From positions 1 through 64,000 of the forward strand of contig CANRSN010000006.1 of NCBI GenBank assembly GCA_947642455.1: 64,000 nucleotides of DNA, given 5' to 3'. This document shows, in pieces, positions 10,248 to 18,947 of the stretch. Below the pieces are notes generated by a model, which was given only the letters and a program-made list of their open reading frames with translations, was not told the origin of the DNA and searched no databases. The stretch's first letter is position 1. Each line of letters begins with the position of its first letter. Source of the DNA: an uncultured Clostridiaceae bacterium (GTDB lineage Bacteria; Bacillota; Clostridia; TANB77; CAG-508). Made by a program: the position numbers and the translations under genes.

Positions 10248-10871
10248 CTAAGCGTACACCTCCTCTAATTTTTTAACAGTATCAAGAGTTACAACTAGAT
10301 TTTTATATTTCAATAAATCATATATATTTATTGTATTTACTAATGTAGTTTTTACTCCTTCAATGTTTCTTGCTGATTTTTGTACATTTTCATTTTTCTC
10401 TGGTAATAACATTAATGTTTTACCTTCTACTTTTAAGTTGTTTAATACTTTTACCATTTCTTTAGTCTTAATTTCTTTCATTTCTAGTGTATCAACAACT
10501 ATTAATTCCTTTTCTAATACTTTTGAGCTTAAAGCTGATTTAATAGCTAATCTCTTTTCTTTTTTATTTACTGTGTAGTAATATGAACGTGGTTTTGGTC
10601 CTAAAGCAATACCACCTTTTATCCATTGTGGTGCTCTTATACTACCTTGTCTTGCTCTACCTGTTCCTTTTTGTCTCCATGGTTTTCTTCCTCCACCACG
10701 AACCTCTGCTCTTGTTTTTGTACTTTGAGTACCTTGTCTTTGATTTGCTAAATAATTAACTAGTACACTATGTACTACTGCTTCATTTGGTTCTATTCCA
10801 AATACTTTTTCATTTAGCTCTATTTCTTTTACTTTTTTTCCTTCTATGCTATATACATCTATTTTTGGCAT
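10248..10871 (-). CDS. rplD: 50S ribosomal protein L4
   Basis: L4 reaches into the exit tunnel; in enterobacteria it also represses the S10 operon. The 207 residues contain the tunnel loop (RAEVRGGGRKPWRQKGTGRA, then RQGSIRAPQWIKGG) and the C-terminal Rossmann-like half. It is a candidate ligand for the rpsJ leader, though that is an inference. Confidence 0.98.
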   Translation of the reverse strand: MPKIDVYSIEGKKVKEIELNEKVFGIEPNEAVVHSVLVNYLANQRQGTQSTKTRAEVRGGGRKPWRQKGTGRARQGSIRAPQWIKGGIALGPKPRSYYYTVNKKEKRLAIKSALSSKVLEKELIVVDTLEMKEIKTKEMVKVLNNLKVEGKTLMLLPEKNENVQKSARNIEGVKTTLVNTINIYDLLKYKNLVVTLDTVKKLEEVYA

Positions 10872-10889
10872 TTATCTTCTCCTCCTTCC

Positions 10890-11519
10890 TTACGCTTTTA
10901 CACTTGATTTTATTTTTAATATTGCACCTTTTACTCCTGGTACACTACCTTTTACTAATATTACATTTTTATCCATATCTACTCTAACTACATCTAGATT
11001 TTGAATTGTAACTGTTTCAACTCCCATATGTCCTGGTAATTTTTTACCTTTGAAAACTCTACCTGGAGTTGATGTTGGTCCCATTGAACCTGGTCTTCTA
11101 TGATACATAGAACCATGACCCATTGGTCCTCTTGATTGTCCATGTCTTTTTATAACACCTTGGAAACCTTTTCCTTTTGTTGTTCCTTGTACATCTACTT
11201 TGTCTCCTGCTGTAAATACATCTGCTTTTAGTTCATCTCCTACTTTTAAACCTTCTAAAGAATCTAGTCTGAATTCTCTTAAGTGTTTTTTAGGTGTTAA
11301 ACTAGCTTTTTTGAAGTGACCTGTTTCTGGTTTATTTACTTTGCTTGGTTTTACTTCTCCATATCCTAGTTGAACTGCATTGTATCCATCAGTTTCAATT
11401 GTTTTTATTTGTGCTATAGTGCATGGTCCTGCTTCTATAACTGTTACTGGAATAACTTTTCCTTTTTCATCGAATATTTGTGTCATTCCTATTTTCTTTC
11501 CTATAATTGCTTTTTTCAT
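10890..11519 (-). CDS. rplC: 50S ribosomal protein L3
   Basis: L3 is an early assembly protein near the peptidyl-transferase centre. The 209 residues start [20 protein letters not shown], carry the signature [20 protein letters not shown] and end in a family-like C-terminus. It is the second gene of the operon. Confidence 0.98.
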   Translation of the reverse strand: MKKAIIGKKIGMTQIFDEKGKVIPVTVIEAGPCTIAQIKTIETDGYNAVQLGYGEVKPSKVNKPETGHFKKASLTPKKHLREFRLDSLEGLKVGDELKADVFTAGDKVDVQGTTKGKGFQGVIKRHGQSRGPMGHGSMYHRRPGSMGPTSTPGRVFKGKKLPGHMGVETVTIQNLDVVRVDMDKNVILVKGSVPGVKGAILKIKSSVKA

Positions 11520-11625
11520 TTATAAAATCCTCCTAACTATTGGCTGATAATTTATCAGCTTGGTTTTGAAAATTTAAAAAGTTTAATGTTTAAGCTTTTT
11601 AACTTTCTGTGTTATTAATTATTTC

Positions 11626-11952
11626 TTATAATTTTATTTCAATATCTACACCTGCTGGTAAATCAATTTTCATTAAGCTATCTACAGTTTTTTGTGTTGG
11701 ATAAAGAATATCAATAACTCTTTTATGTGTTCTCATTTCAAATTGTTCTCTTGAATCTTTGTGTTTGTGTGGAGAACGTAAGATTGTTACTACTTCTTTT
11801 TGTGTTGGTAATGGAATAGGTCCTGATACTTTTGATCCTGTTCTTTTAGCTGTTTCTACTATATTTTTAGCAGACTGTTCTAATAGTACATGATCATAAG
11901 CTTTTATTCTTATTCTCATTCTTTCACTTCCTACTTTGTTTGATGTTGCCAT
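11626..11952 (-). CDS. rpsJ: 30S ribosomal protein S10
   Basis: S10 is a small-subunit head protein and, with NusB, an antitermination factor. The core ([40 protein letters not shown]) is diagnostic. The start at 11952 follows AAGGAGGG and gives 108 residues, a few more than usual because of an N-terminal [10 protein letters not shown] extension. It is first in the operon, behind a ~235-nt leader. Confidence 0.97.
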   Translation of the reverse strand: MATSNKVGSERMRIRIKAYDHVLLEQSAKNIVETAKRTGSKVSGPIPLPTQKEVVTILRSPHKHKDSREQFEMRTHKRVIDILYPTQKTVDSLMKIDLPAGVDIEIKL

Positions 11953-12186
11953 TTACAATTTCCCTCCTTAAATTTTGAATTAAATTGGTCGGAAGTTTTA
12001 AACGCACCCTGGTGTTTCATGTGCCACCAACATAAAATCCCAAATTGCATGATTAGTTTGGGATAAGTGCTATTTTTTATAAAACTTACCGCCTGGTCTA
12101 AGCCATGACATACTCCATAGAAGTTCCCTCCACCCCAATACTTTACAGGGCGTAGCCACATTCTACTTCATCGCTTTTTTACATGC
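11953..12186 (-). promoter_or_regulatory. Structured 5' leader of the rpsJ operon
   Basis: About 235 transcribed bases separate the promoter from rpsJ, and they are richer in G and C than nearby spacers. Visible pairings include a perfect 8-bp stem (12037-12044 with 12057-12064, ATCCCAAA/TTTGGGAT), TGGTG/CACCA near 12009-12030, and GAAGT/ACTTC in the 5' part. A long leader with defined stems suggests autogenous control of the operon, possibly by L4. The open frame through it looks fortuitous. Confidence 0.6.
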
Positions 12187-12192
12187 GCATAT

Positions 12193-12221
12193 ATTATATA
12201 CCGAATTTTAGCCTAAGTCAA
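12193..12221 (-). promoter_or_regulatory. Sigma-A type promoter of the ribosomal operon
   Basis: On the minus strand TTGACT (12221-12216) is followed after exactly 17 bases by TATAAT (12198-12193). It is divergent from the promoter of the 68-residue ORF downstream on the plus strand. Confidence 0.85.
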
Positions 12222-12239
12222 GGGTTATTTGGCAAAAAC

Positions 12240-12268
12240 TTGCATTTTGCCACAAAAAGTAGTATAAT
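12240..12268 (+). promoter_or_regulatory. Sigma-A type promoter of the 68-residue ORF
   Basis: TTGCAT (12240-12245), a 17-base spacer and TATAAT (12263-12268) lie 35 bases upstream of the ATG at 12303. Confidence 0.75.
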
Positions 12269-12302
12269 TAAATTATCATTACGTAAAAAGGAGATAAACA
12301 TT

Positions 12303-12509
12303 ATGATTTACAAAGCAGTTATTAACGAAGAAAAAAAAGATGATTTTTTTGCTTATTTAAAGGAACTTCAAGTTCCAGAGGAAAATGCTGTTCTTACAAA
12401 TAGCCGAGGCAATGTTCTTCTGTATGACATTATCTTAAATGTTGAAGATATAGCCAATTCTCGTGATATTTGGCATAAATTAGGCGATAAAGTCTCTTAT
12501 TTTCTTTAA
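12303..12509 (+). CDS. Small unknown cytoplasmic protein, 68 residues
   Basis: ATG at 12303 follows AAGGAG, giving 68 residues (MIYKAVINEEKKDDFFAYLK...). An upstream ATG at 12183 overlaps the promoter and is rejected. The gene has its own promoter and a strong terminator, so it is monocistronic and probably expressed. It lacks membrane segments or Cys motifs. I do not recognise the family. Confidence 0.75.
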   Translation: MIYKAVINEEKKDDFFAYLKELQVPEENAVLTNSRGNVLLYDIILNVEDIANSRDIWHKLGDKVSYFL

Positions 12510-12515
12510 ATCTCC

Positions 12516-12555
12516 ACTCCCATACACAGTTATTTCGTGTATGGGAGTATACTTT
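12516..12555 (+). terminator. Rho-independent terminator
   Basis: A perfect 12-bp inverted repeat ACTCCCATACAC (12516-12527) / GTGTATGGGAGT (12537-12548) is followed by a T-rich tail. It begins 7 bases after the stop of the 68-residue ORF. Confidence 0.85.
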
Positions 12556-12666
12556 TTATATCCTAGGAAATATAATAATTTATTATGCTTCTATAAAAGA
12601 TTTGTAAAACGTTCAACACAAAATATTTACTATTTTTCTTCTAAAATAGATAATTTTACATATAAT

Positions 12667-12862
12667 GTTACTGTTAACTCTGTACAGTTAATCCGTCTAC
12701 AAACTTTATATGTATATATTTTTTCACTTCCCCATCTAAGAAAATGTAATTCGCTAATCGCTCAAACATTTTCTAAGAAGGTCCCCACAAAATCGTTGCA
12801 AAATATATACATATAAAGTTTATAGACTAATGTATATTTTAAAGAGCGAACAGTAACCATAT
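12667..12862. repeat. 133-bp palindromic element, copy 1, with outer arms
   Basis: The element at 12695-12827 starts GTCTACAAACTTTATATG and ends with the near-complement. Its interior is the exact reverse complement of the copy at 57277-57409. Outer arms (GTTACTGTTAACTCT / AGAGCGAACAGTAAC) extend the palindrome. There is no ORF, as in a MITE. The remaining spacer between 12556 and the peptidase gene shows no gene. Confidence 0.75.
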
Positions 12863-12993
12863 AATAGCTATATCTAAAATTTTATAAGTTTTGCTGTATT
12901 ATTAATATCTCAATTTTAAATATAACTATATGGGTTTATAGGTACATCCCACTTTAAAAATCTAAATATATTTTACAAGGAATGAATTTTAAA

Positions 12994-14406
12994 ATGTTTA
13001 AAAATTATATAATTTCTCAAAAACAAAATATTATAAACTCAGTTTGTGATTTAATTACTTATCCAAGTATATCTGAAGAAACAAATAATCCAGATATGCC
13101 TTTTGGTAAAGCTTGCAATGATGCTTTAAAATACTTTTTAAATTTAGCTAATAGTTTAGGCTTCAAAACAAAAAACGTAGATGGTTTTTGCGGTTTTGCC
13201 GAATTTGGTGAAGGAAAAGAACTAATTGGAATAATTGGTCATCTAGATGTAGTTCCTGCAATTGAAGAAGACTGGAACTATTCTCCTTTTATTCCTACTA
13301 TTGAAAATAACTTAATCTTTGGTAGAGGTGCTATAGATGATAAAGGACCTGTCATTAGTAGTCTTTATGCAATGAAAGCTGTAATGGATTACTGTATTAA
13401 TAACAACATAAAAATAAATAAAAGAGTTCGATTGATTGTTGGACTAAATGAGGAAACCGATTGGAAATGTATTAACTATTATAAAGAACATGAAGAAATT
13501 CCAACTATTGGTTTTAGCCCTGATGCTGACTTTCCATGTATTTATGCTGAAAAAGCGGTACTTTCTCTTCTTATTAGTCAAGAGCTTATTCCTTCTGCTA
13601 TAACAATAGAGGATATTAACTGTGAAAATAATGCTATTAATGTAGTACCAAAATTTTGCAGTTTAGTATTAAATTTAGATAATAGCATTTCTATTGAAAA
13701 TGTATTAAACTTTTTAAAAGATTCTATCTCTAGTAAAAGTTATGAAATTGATATTTATAAAATAGATAATTCAAAAATCAAATTAACTTCATATGGTGTT
13801 GCAGCACACAGTGCTCACCCCGATTTAGGTATAAATGCTATTAATAGACTACTAATTATATTAAATGAACTATTTGAAGAATTTAAAATAAATTCCTATA
13901 GCTTAATAAATGCTTTCCATAAATATATTGGTGACAACTATTCTGGAAACAATATGAAAATAAATTTTAAAGACGAATCTGGTGCTCTTACTTTAACACC
14001 TTCTCAATTATATATAAAAAATAATTCTTTAAACCTTGCTATAAATTTAAGAATTCCTGTAAGTATTAATATAAATAGAATAGAAAATATTTTTAAAACC
14101 ACTTTTGCTAGAAATACTGTCTCTACTTTAAAATCAAATCCTGCTATATATATTAGTAAAGATAACCAGCTTGTAAAAAAATTGTGCAATATTTTTAATG
14201 AAGAAACAAACCTAAACTTAACACCAATTGCAATTGGTGGAGCTACTTTTGCTAGAGCATTCCCTAACTGCATATCTTTTGGTATGAATTTTCCAAACGA
14301 TAAAGATATGTGTCACCAAGTAGATGAATTTGTTGATATTGATAAATTAATTTTAGCAACTAATATTTACTCAAAAGCAATTTTTGAACTTTTAGTAAAT
14401 TCATGA
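12994..14406 (+). CDS. pepV: M20-family metallodipeptidase, PepV/Sapep type
   Basis: The protein resembles PepV/Sapep dipeptidases, which use two metal ions to cleave dipeptides and related amides in the cytoplasm. The metal-site motifs are visible: GHLDVVPA, FGRGAIDDKGP, NEETDWKC and SPDADFP, and MCHQVDE near the C-terminus. ATG at 12994 gives 470 residues with AAGG 13 bases upstream; the ATG at 12982 lies only one base after AAGG, too close to use. It appears to be monocistronic. Confidence 0.9.
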   Translation: MFKNYIISQKQNIINSVCDLITYPSISEETNNPDMPFGKACNDALKYFLNLANSLGFKTKNVDGFCGFAEFGEGKELIGIIGHLDVVPAIEEDWNYSPFIPTIENNLIFGRGAIDDKGPVISSLYAMKAVMDYCINNNIKINKRVRLIVGLNEETDWKCINYYKEHEEIPTIGFSPDADFPCIYAEKAVLSLLISQELIPSAITIEDINCENNAINVVPKFCSLVLNLDNSISIENVLNFLKDSISSKSYEIDIYKIDNSKIKLTSYGVAAHSAHPDLGINAINRLLIILNELFEEFKINSYSLINAFHKYIGDNYSGNNMKINFKDESGALTLTPSQLYIKNNSLNLAINLRIPVSININRIENIFKTTFARNTVSTLKSNPAIYISKDNQLVKKLCNIFNEETNLNLTPIAIGGATFARAFPNCISFGMNFPNDKDMCHQVDEFVDIDKLILATNIYSKAIFELLVNS

Positions 14407-14439
14407 CTCTGAGCAAGTTTCATGTTATATTTACAGCCA

Positions 14440-14651
14440 AAAAGAGTACAATTTGTTATAATTCATAGATATTAATTATCTATTTAGGCAATATAATATT
14501 TATTTTTAGAAGTTTTGCGCAGGGAAGTTCCCACAGTGGACATGACCCAGAGCGATTGGCGAAGCCAGTAAAAAACTTCGACAAAATAAATATTATATTG
14601 CCTATTAGCTTCTAGTTTTAAACTATGAATTGTAACAAATTGTACTCTTTT
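14440..14651. repeat. Nested palindromic repeat, copy 1
   Basis: Outer arms AAAAGAGTACAATTTGT and complement enclose inner arms GGCAATATAATATTTATTTT (14487 on) and complement (ending 14602). Inside is the conserved core with GCGCAGGGAAG, GACCCAGAGCGATTGG and CGAAGCCAGTAAA. There is no ORF. It lies between the peptidase gene and the next ORF. Confidence 0.85.
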
Positions 14652-14834
14652 GGGCTACTATATTTAATAAAATTACACAGAATATTAATATTTATGTATG
14701 TTTTTTTATTCTAAAACTTGCTATTTAAAGAAATATCGAAACTTAAAAGTAAGCTTAGTATTGTATTATTTAGGATTTTATGTTAAACTATTATTATAAC
14801 ATTATAAACTAATATATATAAAGGAGGAACTTTT

Positions 14835-15248
14835 ATGCAGTCTACCATTACTCTACCTCTCGTTTATAGTATTGAACTACACTCTGCAAATATTTATAAC
14901 TCTGGTTTTATTCGGATGTTTGAAGATGGAAACATTGATGGGATTTTAACTTGTGATTATTTTTTTATAATCCCTGCCCTTGTCCCTAAAGTTTCTAACG
15001 AAATGTTTACTTTATTAAATTTATGTTCATTAAATTTAGTAAATAATGAGCCTGTTTCTTCTCTTTTTAGATTTGAATATAATAATCCATTTTCTAAACA
15101 TTTTCTATATACAGAGAATGTCGCTTATTCTATTTTCTCTTCTAATATTTGCATTTCCTTAAGAATTCTTAAGGAAATTACAGACCAAAAATCTATTATC
15201 AATGTTTGCAGAGCTATTGATGTAGTAAAGGAAGAACTCTCACCATAA
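14835..15248 (+). CDS. Unknown 137-residue protein
   Basis: ATG at 14835 follows AAAGGAGG. The protein is rich in Ile, Ser, Asn and Cys with no clear membrane segment or recognised motif. Its 3' end overlaps the left arm of a terminator. Codon 27 (14913-14915) is CGG read in frame; a +1 shift there would hit a stop after 11 codons, so this gene is a counter-example to obligatory CGG frameshifting. Flanking palindromes suggest an accessory spot. The function is unknown. Confidence 0.65.
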   Translation: MQSTITLPLVYSIELHSANIYNSGFIRMFEDGNIDGILTCDYFFIIPALVPKVSNEMFTLLNLCSLNLVNNEPVSSLFRFEYNNPFSKHFLYTENVAYSIFSSNICISLRILKEITDQKSIINVCRAIDVVKEELSP

Positions 15249-15266
15249 TTGGTGGGAGTTCTTTTT
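15234..15266 (+). terminator. Rho-independent terminator
   Basis: GAACTCTCACC (15234-15244) pairs with GGTGGGAGTTC (15251-15261), followed by five T. It overlaps the last codons of the 137-residue ORF. Confidence 0.85.
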
Positions 15267-15348
15267 GAAATTACATAATTATCATATTATAACTTTTACA
15301 TTACTTTTAATAATATTCCATAAGCCACAAAATTACTTTTAAATATTT

Positions 15349-15374
15349 CAAAAGGACTTCATTAAATGAAGTCC
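15349..15374 (-). terminator. Rho-independent terminator after spoVG
   Basis: GGACTTCAT (15354-15362) pairs with ATGAAGTCC (15366-15374); on the minus strand the stem is followed by TTTTG. It lies just after the spoVG stop. Confidence 0.8.
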
Positions 15375-15395
15375 CTGAATAAATTCTATTTATAA

Positions 15396-15671
15396 TTATT
15401 CTGCTGATTCTTCTTGAGCTTCTGGAGCATCATAAGCTTCTAATATAGCTTTTTGAATTTTCTCTCTTGTTTCAGCATTGATTGGATGAGCTATATCCTT
15501 GAATTCTCCGTTTGGAGTTTTTCTGCTTGGCATAGCTATAAATAATCCATTTTGGCTTTCGATAACTTTAATATCATGTACTGCGAATTCGTTATCGAAT
15601 GTTACAGAAGCAACAGCTTTCATTCTGTTTTCTGAATTTACTTTTCTTAAACGTACATCTGTTATTTGCAT
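15396..15671 (-). CDS. spoVG: Septation regulator / RNA-binding protein SpoVG
   Basis: SpoVG is a small nucleic-acid-binding regulator tied to sporulation septation and cell-surface genes. The 91 residues ([19 protein letters not shown]...) match the family throughout, with [20 protein letters not shown] and [14 protein letters not shown] at 15671 has AGAGGTG 7 bases upstream; a GTG at 15680 is less likely. The C-terminus is short and acidic. Confidence 0.95.
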   Translation of the reverse strand: MQITDVRLRKVNSENRMKAVASVTFDNEFAVHDIKVIESQNGLFIAMPSRKTPNGEFKDIAHPINAETREKIQKAILEAYDAPEAQEESAE

Positions 15672-15704
15672 TTTGAGCACCTCTTTCTACTAGTATAAAA
15701 TATT

Positions 15705-15725
15705 TTGTACATCTTGTATGTACAA
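15705..15725. promoter_or_regulatory. Dyad-symmetric candidate operator upstream of spoVG
   Basis: TTGTACAT (15705-15712) and ATGTACAA (15718-15725) are perfect 8-bp inverted arms with a 5-base spacer, 34-54 bases upstream of the spoVG start codon. The symmetry fits a dimeric repressor site. No regulator can be named. Confidence 0.4.
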
Positions 15726-15865
15726 TAATATTATTCGTCAAAAAAATATTTTTTCCTTCTGTTTTTTACAAATTTTTAAAAATATTTTTTTCTGTTATTA
15801 TAATTAACATATTTCAGAAAAAAATACATATTATTATAAAGAAGATAAAAACTTATAAAAAACTA

Positions 15866-15894
15866 TTGAAAAAATGCCATTATAATTGTATAAT
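15866..15894 (+). promoter_or_regulatory. Sigma-A type promoter of murC
   Basis: TTGAAA (15866-15871), a 17-base spacer and TATAAT (15889-15894) lie 37 bases upstream of the murC start codon. Confidence 0.8.
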
Positions 15895-15930
15895 GTAAAA
15901 AGTAAATTAACATAAAGGAGTGTACTTAAA

Positions 15931-17304
15931 TTGGCAAATATTGATAATATAAAAAGATATAAAAATATACATATGATAGGAATTGGCGGTGTTAGTATGA
16001 GCGGAATTGCTGGCATACTAAAACACTGGGGTTTTAATGTTACTGGTTCAGACAGAACAAAATCTGATATAACAAACAAATTATTGCAAAAAAGAATACC
16101 TGTTACAATTGGTCATGACTTTGAAAATACAGCAAAAGCAAATTTAGTAGTATATACAGCAGCTGTAAAACAAGATGACTTAGAACTTGTAAAAGCACGC
16201 AAACTTCATATTCCAACAGTAGAAAGAGCTGACTTTTTAGGAGAAATAACAAAATCTTTTGAAAACACTATTTGTGTTTCTGGTACACATGGAAAAACTA
16301 CTACTACTTCTATGGTATCTTTGTGTTTCTTAGAAGCTAACATGGATCCTTCTATTCAAGTTGGAGCTTCATTAAAGCAAATAAATGGTAATTTTAAAAT
16401 TGGAAATAGCGAATATTTTATTATAGAAGCATGTGAATATGTAGAAAGTTTTCTAAAATTTCATCCTAAAGCTGAAATTATTCTTAATATCGATAATGAC
16501 CATTTAGATTATTTTAAAAATATAGAAAATATAAATAATGCTTTCATAAAGTATGTTAAGTTATTACCTGATGATGGATTATTAGTTGTAAATGCAGATA
16601 ATGCATATTGCCTAAAATTGCGTAATCATACTTCTGCCAAAACAGTTACATATGGTATTGAGAGTGAAAATGCTAATTTCGTAGCTAAAAATATTACTTT
16701 TAATAAAAATGGCTTTCCAATTTTTGATGTATATCATAATAATTTCTTTTATTGCACTATTGAGTTATCGGTTCCTGGAGTTCACAATGTATCAAATGCA
16801 CTTGCATGTATTGCTTTATGCGACTCATATAATATCTCTAAAACAGACATAAAGTCTGGACTAAAAAAGTATACTGGTGCACACAGAAGGTTCGAATTTG
16901 TTAAAACTTATGAAGGTGTAAATATTTATGATGACTATGGTCACCATCCTACAGAAATAAAGGCTACTGCTATGGCTCTTCAAAAGAAACAATATAATCA
17001 ATCTTGGGTTGTATTTCAACCACATACTTATAGCAGAACTAAAAATTTGTTAGATGATTTTGCCGATGCTTTAACTAATTTTGATAATATTATTGTTACA
17101 GACATCTATGCTGCAAGAGAAACAAATACATATAACATCTCTTCTAACGATTTAGTAAATAAAATAAAAAGTTTAGGAAAAGATGCAATTTATATTTCTA
17201 ATTTTAATGATATTATATCTTACCTTAAAGAACATATTCAAAAAGATGATATTATCTTAACTTTGGGTGCAGGTGATGTTACTGAAATAGGATATAAATT
17301 TTAA
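15931..17304 (+). CDS. murC: UDP-N-acetylmuramate--L-alanine ligase
   Basis: MurC adds L-Ala to UDP-MurNAc, the first amino acid of the peptidoglycan stem. The 457 residues show the nucleotide fold HMIGIGGVSMSGIAGIL, the ATP motif SGTHGKTTTTSM, and GAHRRFEF with DDYGHHPTEI. The start codon is TTG at 15931, 11 bases after AAAGGAG; the next ATG would delete the conserved N-terminus. The gene has its own promoter and converges on spoIVB. Confidence 0.97.
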   Translation: MANIDNIKRYKNIHMIGIGGVSMSGIAGILKHWGFNVTGSDRTKSDITNKLLQKRIPVTIGHDFENTAKANLVVYTAAVKQDDLELVKARKLHIPTVERADFLGEITKSFENTICVSGTHGKTTTTSMVSLCFLEANMDPSIQVGASLKQINGNFKIGNSEYFIIEACEYVESFLKFHPKAEIILNIDNDHLDYFKNIENINNAFIKYVKLLPDDGLLVVNADNAYCLKLRNHTSAKTVTYGIESENANFVAKNITFNKNGFPIFDVYHNNFFYCTIELSVPGVHNVSNALACIALCDSYNISKTDIKSGLKKYTGAHRRFEFVKTYEGVNIYDDYGHHPTEIKATAMALQKKQYNQSWVVFQPHTYSRTKNLLDDFADALTNFDNIIVTDIYAARETNTYNISSNDLVNKIKSLGKDAIYISNFNDIISYLKEHIQKDDIILTLGAGDVTEIGYKF

Positions 17305-17317
17305 AAAATAAACACGG

Positions 17318-17557
17318 GAAAAATCCCTTTTGTTCGATTTTTGAACAGTAACAATTCAAAGTATTATACTATCTGCAGTGTTATTAATATTTATTTTTAG
17401 AAGTTTTGCGCAGGGAAGCTCCCACAGTGGGCATGACCCAGAGCGATTGGCGAAGCCAGTAAAAAACTTCTAAAAATAAATATTAATAACACTGCAGAAT
17501 ATAAATTTTGTTATCTCAGAATTGTTCTGTTCAAAAATCGAACAAAAGGAATTTTTC
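17318..17557. repeat. Nested palindromic repeat, copy 2
   Basis: The element fills the space between convergent murC and spoIVB. Outer arms around TTTTGTTCGATTTTTGAAC (from 17318) pair with the complement near 17527-17557. Inner arms CTGCAGTGTTATTAATATT and complement enclose the core (GCGCAGGGAAGCTCCC...GGCGAAGCC). The arms differ from copy 1 but are self-complementary. As a ~240-nt hairpin it could stop transcription from both sides. Confidence 0.85.
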
Positions 17558-17571
17558 CTAGTTGCTTGTTT

Positions 17572-18819
17572 TTAGCTTGCCATTTCTTTTAGCATTAAAT
17601 CTGCAAATACTCCATAGCCAGTAGTAGGGTCATTTACTAATACATGTGTTACTGCTCCCACAAATTTCCCATCTTGTATTATTGGAGAACCACTCATACC
17701 TTGTACAATTCCCCCAGTTTTCTCTAAAAGTTCACTATCTGTAACCTTAATTAACATACTTTTATTATCTGAATTATTATTTGTATATACTCTTTTTATT
17801 TCTATATCATAATACTTTCTATTTCCATTTTCAATTTCACAAATAATTTGTGCTTTTCCAGTTTTTACTTTATCTCTTGATAAAACTTCCATTTCATTTT
17901 GGCTAGAAATATCTAACTTATTCGTAGAACTTAGTTTTCCAAATATACCAAAACTTGTATTATTATATACTTCTCCTAGTTTATCGCCTCCATCTATTGT
18001 TCCCCTTAATTCTCCTGGTGTTCCATTTTTCCCTTTTACTATAGATAATATATTTGCAGTAACTAATTCTCCTTTAGCTATTTTTACTAGTCCTCCTGTG
18101 TCTACATCTGTTATTCCATGACCTAATGACGCAAATCTTCCAGTTGATGGCTGGTAAAATGTAACTGTTCCTACTCCTGCTGCTGCATCTCTAACCCAAA
18201 GCCCAAGTTTGTACTCATCTTGTTTTGTTTTTGCAGGTGTCATATTTGCTACCATTGTGGTTTCATTTTCATCTTTTATATATTTTATTTTTAATTGATT
18301 TCCATTAGAGTTATTTACTGTTTGTACTAAATCTTCTGTACAAGTTATTTCTGTATCATTTATTTGTACTATTCTATCCCCTTCTTCTATTCCTGAATTT
18401 TCATATGGTTTAGTTCCTTCTATTTCTGACATTCCTACAACTAATACTCCCTTTGTGTATAATTTCATACCTATTGAATTCCCTAAGGGTATTACTGTTG
18501 TTTTTGGAATTACACTTACTTTTATATTTTTAAGTGGTATTGTATCTAAAATATTTACATCTAAGTCTATTGTACCAGACTGTTTGTCTTGGTCTATTCC
18601 TCCTGAGACTTGTTCTATTCCTAGTTTATTACTATCATATTGCCCCAAATTTGGATTTGTTGTAGCTATTTGTTTTATATTTACTCCCCATAAAGTTGAT
18701 ACTGATAAATTTTCCCCTTGCATTATTATAATATTTTTAGGCATTAATGTTATATTTGCAACATATAAGTATAATACTAATAAAAAAAGTAATACAATTA
18801 ACTTTTTAAAAATTTTCAT
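17572..18819 (-). CDS. spoIVB: SpoIVB serine peptidase (S55), sporulation
   Basis: SpoIVB is secreted from the forespore into the intermembrane space and triggers SpoIVFB-dependent activation of sigma-K. The 415-residue protein has an N-terminal membrane anchor (residues 6-22), a PDZ domain around 110-195, and the catalytic residues visible as His234 in LGHGITDVD, Asp361 and Ser377 in GMSGSPI. ATG at 18819 follows GGAGG; 12 upstream in-frame residues are rejected. It follows the pilus locus. The partner spoIIGA/spoIVF genes are not in the window. Confidence 0.95.
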   Translation of the reverse strand: MKIFKKLIVLLFLLVLYLYVANITLMPKNIIIMQGENLSVSTLWGVNIKQIATTNPNLGQYDSNKLGIEQVSGGIDQDKQSGTIDLDVNILDTIPLKNIKVSVIPKTTVIPLGNSIGMKLYTKGVLVVGMSEIEGTKPYENSGIEEGDRIVQINDTEITCTEDLVQTVNNSNGNQLKIKYIKDENETTMVANMTPAKTKQDEYKLGLWVRDAAAGVGTVTFYQPSTGRFASLGHGITDVDTGGLVKIAKGELVTANILSIVKGKNGTPGELRGTIDGGDKLGEVYNNTSFGIFGKLSSTNKLDISSQNEMEVLSRDKVKTGKAQIICEIENGNRKYYDIEIKRVYTNNNSDNKSMLIKVTDSELLEKTGGIVQGMSGSPIIQDGKFVGAVTHVLVNDPTTGYGVFADLMLKEMAS

Positions 18820-18947
18820 AATAAAAATTTCCTCCGTTAATTGTATTTTACCCATTTATGTTATATATATTACTTATTTATTACTATTTAGAATATTCAT
18901 TTTATTATTATATTTAAGCTAATATTCTCTTTATATTGTAATAACTC

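Noticed and set aside
11931..12161. Minus-strand 76-codon ORF in the rpsJ leader
   Set aside because: It overlaps rpsJ, lies in a structured leader and has no good ribosome site or family resemblance.
16888..16905. GGTTCGAATTTG resembling a tRNA T-loop
   Set aside because: It lies inside murC and no acceptor or anticodon stem surrounds it.
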